DNA of 7,660 nucleotides. It comes from Mucilaginibacter sp. Its GTDB lineage: Bacteria > Bacteroidota > Bacteroidia > Sphingobacteriales > Sphingobacteriaceae. The DNA is taken from assembly GCA_025934475.1 (NCBI GenBank), contig JAICXZ010000134.1, positions 1 to 7,660 of the forward strand, in the 5' to 3' direction. The position numbers and the translations under genes are program-made. The first letter of the stretch is position 1; the number at the start of each line of letters is the position of its first letter. Positions 1 through 6,721 of this stretch are shown piece by piece. A model generated the notes under the pieces. The model was not told where the DNA came from, did no database searches, and saw only the letters and a list, made by a program, of their open reading frames with translations.

Positions 1-2734
1 CCTTTTTTCTGCGAAGGGCGGTAATCTCGTTCTCGGTTTCGGTGATCTTGCCGCGCCATTCGTAATATTCCTGCTCAGCCTGTTGAGTTGCTTTTTCGAG
101 CTCCTCTTTTTGCCTGTACATTTCTATCAGGTCCTCGTCGGAGTGATCGGATAGCGCCAGATTCTCTGCGATCGCAACTTTCACTTTTTCAAGTTCAGTA
201 CTGTTTTGGATAATGCGGCTCTCGAGGCTTTCCTTTTGGGTTTCGCGATATTCAAGATCCTTTACCAGGCCCGAAACCTTATTCTGCTGCTGATGAAAAC
301 GAATATTTTCCTGGTTATAAGCGTTTGACTGGATAGTAGCCTGTTCGTTTAGCTCGTTAAATACCTGTTGTTTTTCGGAGAGCAAATCGGCTTGTATTTG
401 CCTTTTCGATTTTAATTCAACAAGTTCAGGCTGCAGCCCCGATTTTTCCTCCTCGATACTGACGATCTTTTGGGCGATATCTTCCTTCCTGTTCCGGCTG
501 TTTTCGATAAAAGCCTCATATTGCTCCTGGCGGGTTTTCACAGCAATAAGTTCGGAATTCAACCTGTTCAGGTCTTGTTCCTGTTGGTGTATCTGGCCGC
601 TTTTATCCTGAGATTTCAGTGTCGACAGTCTGGACTGTAACTCCTCCTGCTTGTGTTTGTAGTCAACTACCCTGCTATCGATCGATTTGATCTCTTTAGA
701 CAGATTTTCAAGATTCTTTGCCCGGCCAATACGTTTACCCTCGAACAAGCCGACTGAGCCGCCCGCCATCGTAAATTTCGATTTGTTGAATTTGCCGCTT
801 TTGCCAATTAGTATAACGTCGCTCGTTAATGAAGCACTATTTAAATCCTTTTCGGTCGAGTCGTTAACAAGGTATACATTCCTGAGCAGGTGATTGCAAA
901 GATTTTGATAGCGGGGCTCAACCTCAACAACGCTCAATGCTGGGATACCATCCACATCGTTAATTGGAGCTGTTTTGTCCTGGCTGGCGTAATTGCTCAG
1001 GACAAAAAATTGGGCACGACCCTGGGATGCATTGCTCAGTAAGTTAATGCCTGCAATAGCTTCGTTGTAATCCTCAACCACATAATAGTTCATCAGCGGC
1101 TCGAGGTAGTTTTCGATGGCTACACGATATTCTTCTTTACAAAACAGAACATCGCTAAAGAGGGGCGCGCTTTTTGCCCAGCCGGTCGATTTTCTCAGGA
1201 AGCGGATCGACTCCGGAAATCCTTCCAGGTTGTCGACCATGCTTTTGGTCAGGTTGTATTCGTTCTGCTTTGCGTCGAGTTTACGGCTATCTTTAATGAT
1301 ACCTTCTTTGACAACTTCTATTTCACCTTCTGTATCTTTAATTTGGACTTGCAGCTTTTCTTCAGCGTCGACAAGCAAACCTAATTCCTTTTCCATCGAT
1401 TCTGCACGATGCTGAAGTTCGGCCACAACCTGGTTGAAATGCGAAAGCTCAGCCTCTTTATTCGTCGCATCTTCCATGTTGCGCTGGCTTTCCTGCTCTA
1501 AAGCCTGTTGCTGTATCTGTAGTATATCGAGATCTTTCTCAGTTTTATAAATCTGATTTTGAAGCGAATTATTGGTGCTGTTAAGCTCATTTAACGCAGC
1601 ACGGGCGGAATTTTGTTGGCTACGCAACTCGTCGACCATCTCCTTAAGTTCCGACACTGATGCAAGAACATTTGCCAGGTTTTCATCTTCCTGCACTTTT
1701 TCTTCTGCCAGGCGTTTGATATTGTACAGGACGTGGTTTAACTGGTTACGATCCCGCTCCAGTTCCTCATTCAAACGACTTTCTTTATCCTGCTGAAATT
1801 TGAGTTGTTCATTTTTTATCTTCTTCTCGTTCTCATAGGCCCTGATCTTGGCTACAAACTCGTTAGTCGCTTTTTGTTGAGTCGAAAGATTCTTTTCGCG
1901 GACAAGGCTATCAGTCTTTTGTTGCTGTAAACCCGCCTCGGCGCTATCTATGTGGGCGACGATGCCCATTTTCTCATCATGCTGTTTTTGTTCTTGCTCC
2001 TCTATCTTTTTCAGCGAGTCGCTGAAAGCAACGATCCGGAACGAGGCAAGCATGATGCTCAGGTTTTTATATTGTTCCTTGAGGCGATAGTAACGCTCTG
2101 TCTTTTTTGCCTGGTTTTCGAGTGTTTTAAGGTTCTTCTCAATTTCTGAAAGAAGGTCCTCAACACGCTCCAGGTCTGCTTCGGTATCTTTTAATTTATT
2201 GAAGGTTTGCTTTTTGCGCAGTTTGTATTTGGAAATGCCCGACGCTTCTTCAAAAAGGTTCCTGCGCGAGCCTTCCTTGTTAGCGATGATTTCGTCGATC
2301 ATCTTCAATTCGATGATAGAGTAGGAGTCAGGTCCAATACCTGTATCGAGAAAGAGGTCGGTTATATCCTTCAAGCGGCATTGTACATCGTTGAGCCAAT
2401 ACTCGCTCTCGCCAGCGCGATAAAGTTTCCGTGTAACAGTAACTGTGGTGAATTCCGTAGGGAGAATATTCTTTGTATTATCGAATGTAAGCGACACCTC
2501 GGCCAGGTTGGCGGCCTTCCGTCCCTTGGTGCCGTTAAAAATGATATTCTCCATTTTTTCTGAACGGAGCATCCGTGTGCTTTGCTCACCCAATACCCAC
2601 CTTATCGAATCGACCACGTTCGACTTGCCGCAACCATTGGGACCCACGATAGCAGTGACCCCTTCATTAAAGTTGATGGTCACTTTATCGCCGAAGCTCT
2701 TGAATCCCTTAATCTCTAGTTTGGTTAACTGCAT
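1..2734 (-). CDS. smc: Chromosome segregation protein SMC (3' end cut off by window edge)
   Basis: Structural maintenance of chromosomes ATPase, the core of the bacterial condensin that works with ScpA/ScpB to organise and separate the nucleoid. The frame is open from the ATG at 2734 to the left edge, giving 911 codons. The N-terminal half-head opens with LTKLEIKGFKSFG and has the Walker A motif GPNGCGKS at residues 31-38, then DSIRWVLGEQS and the stretch around FEEASGISKYK that is conserved in SMC. A long heptad-rich coiled coil covers about residues 170-500. The hinge runs from about 505 (GFPESIRF) to about 665, with GRAQFFVLSN and GGSVGLFEG as landmarks. The second coiled-coil arm continues to the edge. 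Family members are about 1170-1190 residues, so roughly 270 residues, including the ABC signature and Walker B, lie outside the window. No ScpA/ScpB gene is nearby. The 90-bp upstream spacer is filled by an inverted heptamer repeat and shows no clear promoter, so smc may be transcribed from further upstream. Confidence 0.96.
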   Translation of the reverse strand, partial: MQLTKLEIKGFKSFGDKVTINFNEGVTAIVGPNGCGKSNVVDSIRWVLGEQSTRMLRSEKMENIIFNGTKGRKAANLAEVSLTFDNTKNILPTEFTTVTVTRKLYRAGESEYWLNDVQCRLKDITDLFLDTGIGPDSYSIIELKMIDEIIANKEGSRRNLFEEASGISKYKLRKKQTFNKLKDTEADLERVEDLLSEIEKNLKTLENQAKKTERYYRLKEQYKNLSIMLASFRIVAFSDSLKKIEEQEQKQHDEKMGIVAHIDSAEAGLQQQKTDSLVREKNLSTQQKATNEFVAKIRAYENEKKIKNEQLKFQQDKESRLNEELERDRNQLNHVLYNIKRLAEEKVQEDENLANVLASVSELKEMVDELRSQQNSARAALNELNSTNNSLQNQIYKTEKDLDILQIQQQALEQESQRNMEDATNKEAELSHFNQVVAELQHRAESMEKELGLLVDAEEKLQVQIKDTEGEIEVVKEGIIKDSRKLDAKQNEYNLTKSMVDNLEGFPESIRFLRKSTGWAKSAPLFSDVLFCKEEYRVAIENYLEPLMNYYVVEDYNEAIAGINLLSNASQGRAQFFVLSNYASQDKTAPINDVDGIPALSVVEVEPRYQNLCNHLLRNVYLVNDSTEKDLNSASLTSDVILIGKSGKFNKSKFTMAGGSVGLFEGKRIGRAKNLENLSKEIKSIDSRVVDYKHKQEELQSRLSTLKSQDKSGQIHQQEQDLNRLNSELIAVKTRQEQYEAFIENSRNRKEDIAQKIVSIEEEKSGLQPELVELKSKRQIQADLLSEKQQVFNELNEQATIQSNAYNQENIRFHQQQNKVSGLVKDLEYRETQKESLESRIIQNSTELEKVKVAIAENLALSDHSDEDLIEMYRQKEELEKATQQAEQEYYEWRGKITETENEITALRRKK

Positions 2735-2742
2735 TCTTTATT

Positions 2743-2824
2743 AGGTGAAAGGTGAAAGGGCTAAGGCGAAAGGTAAGGTACTGGCAACAAAAACCTTTAA
2801 CCTTTCACCTTTTGCCTTTCACCT
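2743..2824. repeat. Intergenic inverted repeat built of GGTGAAA-like heptamers
   Basis: Almost the whole spacer between the PhzF-family gene and smc is made of one short unit. Copies read GGTGAAAGG at 2744-2752 and 2751-2759, with a variant GGCGAAAGG at 2765-2773. The opposite orientation, CCTTTCACC, occurs at 2801-2809 and 2815-2823, with degenerate copies between. The outer 10 bp (2743-2752 and 2815-2824) are perfect inverted complements, and the two halves can fold into a long imperfect hairpin around a loop near 2778-2793. The right arm ends directly at the PhzF stop codon. No T-run follows the hairpin on either strand, so it is not a standard intrinsic terminator. It could be a dispersed REP-like or mobile palindromic element, an mRNA-stabilising hairpin, or an expanded simple repeat. 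Confidence 0.8.
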
Positions 2825-3610
2825 TCAAACAAAAATTTCTCCTTTTAAATATGTAACGGCATTGCCGCTCATCAGCACGCGTTCGCCGTGAAGCTCGCAC
2901 CATAATTCGCCTTTGCGGGCTGATAGCTGGTAGGCGTGAAGTTTTGACTTACCGAGTTTTTCGGCCCAGTAAGGTATCAGGTTACAATGAGCCGATCCGG
3001 TAACCGGGTCCTCTGGAATGCCTGCCCCGGGAGCGAAGAAACGGGATACAAAATCGGCTTGTTTACCTTTTGCCGTTACAATAAATCCAACGGTGTCAAA
3101 CTTTGACAGGGCTGAAAAGTCAGGGTTCAGATCAATAATATCATCTTCTGATTCGTAAACCAGGAAGTAGTCCCTCGAACGTAACACCGCTATCGGATCC
3201 TTGCCCCCCAATGCTTCCGCAAGGCCATTAGGCATTTCAATACCAATTGGAGGCCTGGATGGAAAATCCATCGTGTATTTGTCGCCATCCTTTTTTACCG
3301 TCAGCACACCTGCCTTTACGGTCTCAAAGTGTATGGTATCTTTTGTATAGCCTAATTCGGTAAATATGATATGCGCCGAAGCTAGTGTAGCATGGCCGCA
3401 TAGGTCAATTTCAAATTCAGGTGTAAACCAGCGGAGCTTATATCCATCGCCTTCAGCTACAAAAAAAGCTGTTTCAGCCAGGTTGTTTTCGTTGGCAATC
3501 TTTTGCATAGTTTCGTCCGGGAGCCACTTATCCAATGGACAAATGGCAGCGGGATTGCCGCCGAAAAGCCGGTTGGTAAAAGCATCAGCCTGGTAAATGG
3601 TAATGGTCAT
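2825..3610 (-). CDS. PhzF-family isomerase
   Basis: Cytoplasmic protein of the PhzF (phenazine biosynthesis PhzF-like) family, 261 residues with the diaminopimelate-epimerase fold. PhzF itself isomerises trans-2,3-dihydro-3-hydroxyanthranilate, but most relatives act on unknown substrates, and no other phenazine genes are visible here. The family motifs are intact: DAFTNRLFGGNPAAIC at residues 9-24, NNLAETAFF at 42-50 with the expected catalytic Glu at 46, DLCGHATLASA at 69-79, and GIPEDPVTGSAHC at 197-209. By analogy with PhzF, Glu46, His73 and Asp201 are the likely active-site residues. The length matches the family. The ATG at 3610 lies 6 bp after the stop of the ABC ATPase gene, with no Shine-Dalgarno sequence, so the two are probably co-transcribed. 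The family call is firm; the reaction and its relation to the ABC module are unknown. Confidence 0.93.
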   Translation of the reverse strand: MTITIYQADAFTNRLFGGNPAAICPLDKWLPDETMQKIANENNLAETAFFVAEGDGYKLRWFTPEFEIDLCGHATLASAHIIFTELGYTKDTIHFETVKAGVLTVKKDGDKYTMDFPSRPPIGIEMPNGLAEALGGKDPIAVLRSRDYFLVYESEDDIIDLNPDFSALSKFDTVGFIVTAKGKQADFVSRFFAPGAGIPEDPVTGSAHCNLIPYWAEKLGKSKLHAYQLSARKGELWCELHGERVLMSGNAVTYLKGEIFV

Positions 3611-3616
3611 AATGAT

Positions 3617-4276
3617 CTAATTATTGCCACTAAGATAATTATAAGTAACCAAATCGTTAAGGCTCGAAACAGGTTTTGTACAGCCTTCGGTTAAAATAAT
3701 TATCCTGTCGCTGATGTCCATTACATTGTGGTATTGATGGTCGGTAATGATAAGGCCTTTGTGCCGGGAAATGGCTTTGATGACCTGTTTAAAATAATCG
3801 GATTGAACGGGAGTGACGTGTGTAAAAGGTTCATCCAGCAATATAAAATCGGCCCGGCTGTATAGTACCATCAGCATTTCAAGTTGCCGCAATTCGCCGC
3901 CCGAAAGTTGGGATACTTTTTTATGATAATGATCCTGGTAGACGGGATACGAAGTAAACTCCGACCAATGTGATGGAGCTACCAGCATTTTAGCCAGGCT
4001 TTTAATAATGATGCCAGGCGGCAAATAATTATGTTGTGGAAGATAGCCGATCCTGTTGTTGTGATATCCTTTAAAGATAAACTTATCACCAATACTTACG
4101 TACTTATGCGCAGCCGTTAGCGTGCCAAAAATTATCTTTAATAGCGATGACTTGCCGCTGCCGTTTCGCCCAAGTAAGCCCACTATTTCGTTTTGTGAGC
4201 AATGCAGGCTGATGTCCTGCAGGATTTTTCTGCCATCGAATTCGAGCTCAACACTATCAACCTTTAATTTAAGCAT
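3617..4276 (-). CDS. LptB-like ABC transporter ATP-binding protein
   Basis: Stand-alone ABC ATPase of 219 residues with no fused membrane domain. Motifs in order: Walker A GRNGSGKS at 36-43, Q-loop IGYLPQ at 76-81, signature LSGGE at 124-128, Walker B FILLDEP at 144-150 with catalytic Glu149, and switch histidine in ITDH at 177-180. The YLPQ Q-loop, DEPF after Walker B and ITDH switch resemble LptB, but no other Lpt gene is present, so the substrate is open. The D-loop is odd: HVTP follows DEPFT where LptB-type proteins have GVDP, so the usual Asp is replaced by Thr155. The start at 4276 was chosen because the protein then begins with MLKLKVDSVELEF, a normal ABC first strand. An upstream ATG at 4336 would add 20 residues unlike the family and a 73-bp overlap. 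With this start the gene overlaps the small membrane protein gene by 13 bp, suggesting translational coupling. PhzF follows after 6 bp. Confidence 0.9.
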   Translation of the reverse strand: MLKLKVDSVELEFDGRKILQDISLHCSQNEIVGLLGRNGSGKSSLLKIIFGTLTAAHKYVSIGDKFIFKGYHNNRIGYLPQHNYLPPGIIIKSLAKMLVAPSHWSEFTSYPVYQDHYHKKVSQLSGGELRQLEMLMVLYSRADFILLDEPFTHVTPVQSDYFKQVIKAISRHKGLIITDHQYHNVMDISDRIIILTEGCTKPVSSLNDLVTYNYLSGNN

Positions 4277-4584
4277 GTAAAGGCAATTAGCGTGTAAATA
4301 CAGATGTCCAAAGCCAGGGCCCGCAAAATCAACCATCGCACGGTATAACCCGCATTACGGAAATAGAAGAAATGGTGTTTACTGACGTAATTGTACAGCA
4401 AAACTGCGATGGTAAAACCAGCCAGCTTAGAAACGAGAAAACTTAGACGAGTTAGAGGTATTCCACCATAACTCAGCGCAATTTGTGTTAGAAGCGTAAA
4501 CGCAACATTATACCAGGCCAGGAGTCTGTAGAAATGGATCGTTAAGGTAACTGTTCTGTTCAAAAGCCTGATTGCGATGACCAA
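4264..4584 (-). CDS. Small three-helix membrane protein of unknown function, probable partner of the ABC ATPase
   Basis: Unrecognised inner-membrane protein of up to 106 residues. Three hydrophobic segments are visible, at about residues 22-42, 49-68 and 84-104. Between the second and third lies KHHFFYFRNAGYTVRWLIL. An aromatic-basic stretch with a YFRNxGY-like sequence is reminiscent of cytoplasmic coupling regions of ABC permeases, where the ATPase docks; this is inference. The frame contains no ATG at all. It opens just after an in-frame TGA (4585-4587) with a TTG at 4584, and a second TTG at 4563 would give 99 residues beginning (M)NRTVTLTIHFYRLL, so the start is uncertain. No Shine-Dalgarno sequence helps decide. 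Its 3' end overlaps the ABC ATPase start by 13 bp, which supports a real, translationally coupled gene. GtrA-type flippase subunits were considered but they have four helices and other motifs. Confidence 0.7.
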   Translation of the reverse strand: MVIAIRLLNRTVTLTIHFYRLLAWYNVAFTLLTQIALSYGGIPLTRLSFLVSKLAGFTIAVLLYNYVSKHHFFYFRNAGYTVRWLILRALALDICIYTLIAFTCLN

Positions 4585-4642
4585 TCAAACAGATTAATCC
4601 GGAAATTATTGTTTGTTGATAGCAATTCGGCACAAAGTATAC

Positions 4643-6613
4643 TCATCGAACTACCAAAACCCAACCCGATAACCTCGGGATGTTTTCGGGCATAAAATCG
4701 ATCATATAATAATAGGTTCCCGGCGGTACTTTTTTGCCGCCATCGGTGCCGTCCCATGGTTTACCGTATCCAATGCTTTGGAACACCATTTGTCCGTCGC
4801 GGTCAAAAACGCTTACCGTAGCCTTTGGGTAGTCGTCCATGTTGGTGATGGTCCAATAGTCATTTATGCCGTCGCCGTTTGGAGTAAATGTGTTTACGAT
4901 GCTTAATTTTTTGTATACTCTTACAAATACGGAGCTCGTGCTTTCACCGCAACCAACGAGCGATTGCACATGTAGAGTGTAAGTAATATTACTTGGAACG
5001 CTGGTGGTTGGCGTTAGTGAGTTTGGATCATCAAGGTAATCCGATGGTGTCCAAAAATATTTTACGCTATCGCCCGAAGCTGTTCCTTGCAATTTAGCGG
5101 TTTGCCCTTCAAATATTCGTTGGCTGTTTCCGGCATTTGCTACTGGTAATTTTCTCACAGTAACGGTCATAATGGCCGATTTTGTGAAATAGGGGCAAGC
5201 ATCGTTGCTCAGGCTTACACTATAGGTTGTAGTTACAGAAGGGCTGGCTCTTGGATTGGGAATTTCGTCGTGATCAAGACCTTCAGACGGCGACCATTTA
5301 TAAACAGTGGCATTAGCGCTTTTTAAATTTAATAGCACCGATTCTCCTTCGCAAATAGATACATTTTGCAACGGCTCAACAGTTACTGCAGGATATACTT
5401 TGAGGGTGGTGGTGGCGAAAAATGCACAACCATATTTTATGATCCGAAGCGTGTAATCACCATCAATTGCAGTTGTGGCACTATCGGATACCAGGGCTGC
5501 ATGCTGAGTGGAGGTAAAGCCGTTGGGCCCGGTCCATAAATAACTATCGCCGCCGTCGGCATACAGTCTGTATGGGTAGCCTACACAGACAGATGAATTA
5601 GCCGGAAGCGGGTATGCGGGCAACTGATGAACGTATACATTAAGCGGATCCGAATAAATCCGGCATTTTTCGGAGCCTGCATTAGTACTGCTTAAAACAC
5701 CGATTCGGTACTGGTAAAGCCCGGGCTGGGCGTTCGGAATATTGAATGAATAACTGGTGGTAGTGGCGCCCGGAATGTTAACCCAGCCATTGCCGTCATT
5801 TTTATTTGCCTGCCATTGATAGCCTGGATCAGGGTAACCTTGTTGTTGTGCAACAACGGTATAACTCACATCATCGCCAATACAGTTATCCTTATCGGCA
5901 GTATTTCCAATGGTGCCAAAGCCGCGCTGTATTAACGGGCCGCACGGACTAAAGGTGATATCGTCCAGAGCGAGGTCGTTTCCCAAACCGCCGGCGCTAT
6001 TGTTGGTCATTTTTACAACGATGTCAGAGCCATCAGCAGGGGTAGTGAAGAAAGTGCCATACTGTTTCCAGGTTAAGTCTGCTTCGTTGTCCGCTTTAAT
6101 GTTGCCGGTATTAAATGATTGCAGGACCTTGCCGTCGGCTGTTTCGATGCTAAAGGTAATGTTGGGTTCGGAATAACCCTGCGTTTGCGGCAAGTCGCGC
6201 AAAATGTTAGCTATCCATGCGGCAAACTGATAGGTAGTGTTGGGGCATAGCTTATCGCCTTTGACCAGGTAAGTAAAAAACAAGCTAGGGTCGTCGGTGG
6301 CGTTAATGATCATGGTGTAGCCATTTACATCACCTGTATGATCATGTGAAAAGGATTTCCAGGTTGCGCCCTTGCACGACGTGCCCATTGACGACAGCAG
6401 GGCATAGGTGCCATCATCTCCGCCACAAACATCATTGATGTATTTGAGATTGGTTATACCGTCGGGAAGTTCTCCTCCGGGCGCGGAACCGCTGCCAAAG
6501 GTTTCGTTGACTACAGGGGCGCCCAAACTCCCGGTACAAATTTGTGCATTGGCTGTTATTGCGCACGTTGAACCTGCTACAAAGAAGATAAGGAAACGAA
6601 ACAGCAGGCGCAT
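4643..6613 (-). CDS. Type IX-secreted surface protein with Ig-like domains and CHU_C (type B) sorting domain
   Basis: Exported protein of 656 residues. A signal peptide occupies residues 1-23 (basic MRLLFR start, hydrophobic core, ANA|Q cleavage site). Residues about 30-228 form a cysteine-containing, beta-rich domain with FVTRLY-independent features such as TTYQFAAWIAN and NDLALDDITFSPCG, which resemble the jelly-roll/MAM-type lectin-like domains at the front of many Bacteroidota surface proteins. Four Ig/PKD-like repeats follow at about 231-328, 329-405, 406-486 and 487-570, two of them with the SVCVG or SICEG opening typical of these repeats. The last 85 residues are the gliding-motility-associated CHU_C domain, with NTFTPNGDGIND at 574-585, VFDRDGQMVF and PPGTYYYMIDF. 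This domain routes proteins through the type IX system to the cell surface or medium (type B sorting). No catalytic motif was seen, so adhesion or glycan binding is a guess. The gene sits alone between the rpoD terminator and the ABC cluster. The ATG at 6613 directly precedes the signal peptide. Confidence 0.92.
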   Translation of the reverse strand: MRLLFRFLIFFVAGSTCAITANAQICTGSLGAPVVNETFGSGSAPGGELPDGITNLKYINDVCGGDDGTYALLSSMGTSCKGATWKSFSHDHTGDVNGYTMIINATDDPSLFFTYLVKGDKLCPNTTYQFAAWIANILRDLPQTQGYSEPNITFSIETADGKVLQSFNTGNIKADNEADLTWKQYGTFFTTPADGSDIVVKMTNNSAGGLGNDLALDDITFSPCGPLIQRGFGTIGNTADKDNCIGDDVSYTVVAQQQGYPDPGYQWQANKNDGNGWVNIPGATTTSYSFNIPNAQPGLYQYRIGVLSSTNAGSEKCRIYSDPLNVYVHQLPAYPLPANSSVCVGYPYRLYADGGDSYLWTGPNGFTSTQHAALVSDSATTAIDGDYTLRIIKYGCAFFATTTLKVYPAVTVEPLQNVSICEGESVLLNLKSANATVYKWSPSEGLDHDEIPNPRASPSVTTTYSVSLSNDACPYFTKSAIMTVTVRKLPVANAGNSQRIFEGQTAKLQGTASGDSVKYFWTPSDYLDDPNSLTPTTSVPSNITYTLHVQSLVGCGESTSSVFVRVYKKLSIVNTFTPNGDGINDYWTITNMDDYPKATVSVFDRDGQMVFQSIGYGKPWDGTDGGKKVPPGTYYYMIDFMPENIPRLSGWVLVVR

Positions 6614-6687
6614 TAGGTTTACAGGGATGTCAACCTATAAATCTAGTTGATTTATACTTAAAACCGAAAGATTTTTAGCAGAAACAA

Positions 6688-6714
6688 AAAAGCCTCCCGG
6701 ACTGGGAGGCTTTT
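6688..6714 (-). terminator. Intrinsic terminator of rpoD
   Basis: A GC-rich hairpin begins 7 bp after the rpoD stop codon. Its 8-bp core arms (6691-6698, AGCCTCCC, and 6704-6711, GGGAGGCT) enclose a 5-nt loop, and flanking A/T pairs extend the stem to 11 bp. Read on the minus strand, the hairpin is followed by a T-run (TTTTTGTTT within 6682-6690), as expected for rho-independent termination. The plus-strand reading also ends in TTTT, so it could work weakly in both directions, but no plus-strand gene feeds into it. It isolates rpoD from the downstream surface-protein gene, which therefore needs its own promoter. Confidence 0.88.
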
Positions 6715-6721
6715 GATATTA

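Noticed and set aside
2371..2589. Minus-strand 72-codon frame inside smc
   Set aside because: It overlaps the smc N-terminal head in another frame and resembles no known protein.
687..2744. Several plus-strand open frames of 65-118 codons within the smc region
   Set aside because: They lie antisense to a continuous, motif-rich smc frame, have no recognisable domains, and show the serine/leucine-rich composition typical of the reverse complement of coiled-coil coding DNA.
2743..2824. Intrinsic terminator of the PhzF gene, or a small CRISPR-like array
   Set aside because: The hairpin is imperfect and lacks a T-run, and the repeats are 7-9 bp units without unique spacers.
4277..4336. Longer 239-residue start for the ABC ATPase
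   Set aside because: The extra 20 residues do not resemble an ABC N-terminus and would create a 73-bp overlap with the membrane protein gene; the ATG at 4276 gives a normal first strand.
4264..4584. GtrA-like flippase subunit
   Set aside because: Only three hydrophobic segments are seen and the characteristic GtrA motifs are not evident, so no family name is given.
4560..4757. Minus-strand 65-codon frame spanning the end of the surface-protein gene and the spacer
   Set aside because: Most of it is an out-of-frame reading of the conserved CHU_C domain, and its product has no recognisable features. It also reaches only the first codons of the small membrane gene.
5910..6650. Plus-strand open frames of 80-88 codons opposite the surface-protein gene
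   Set aside because: They are antisense to a complete gene with signal peptide and known C-terminal domain and encode no recognisable protein.
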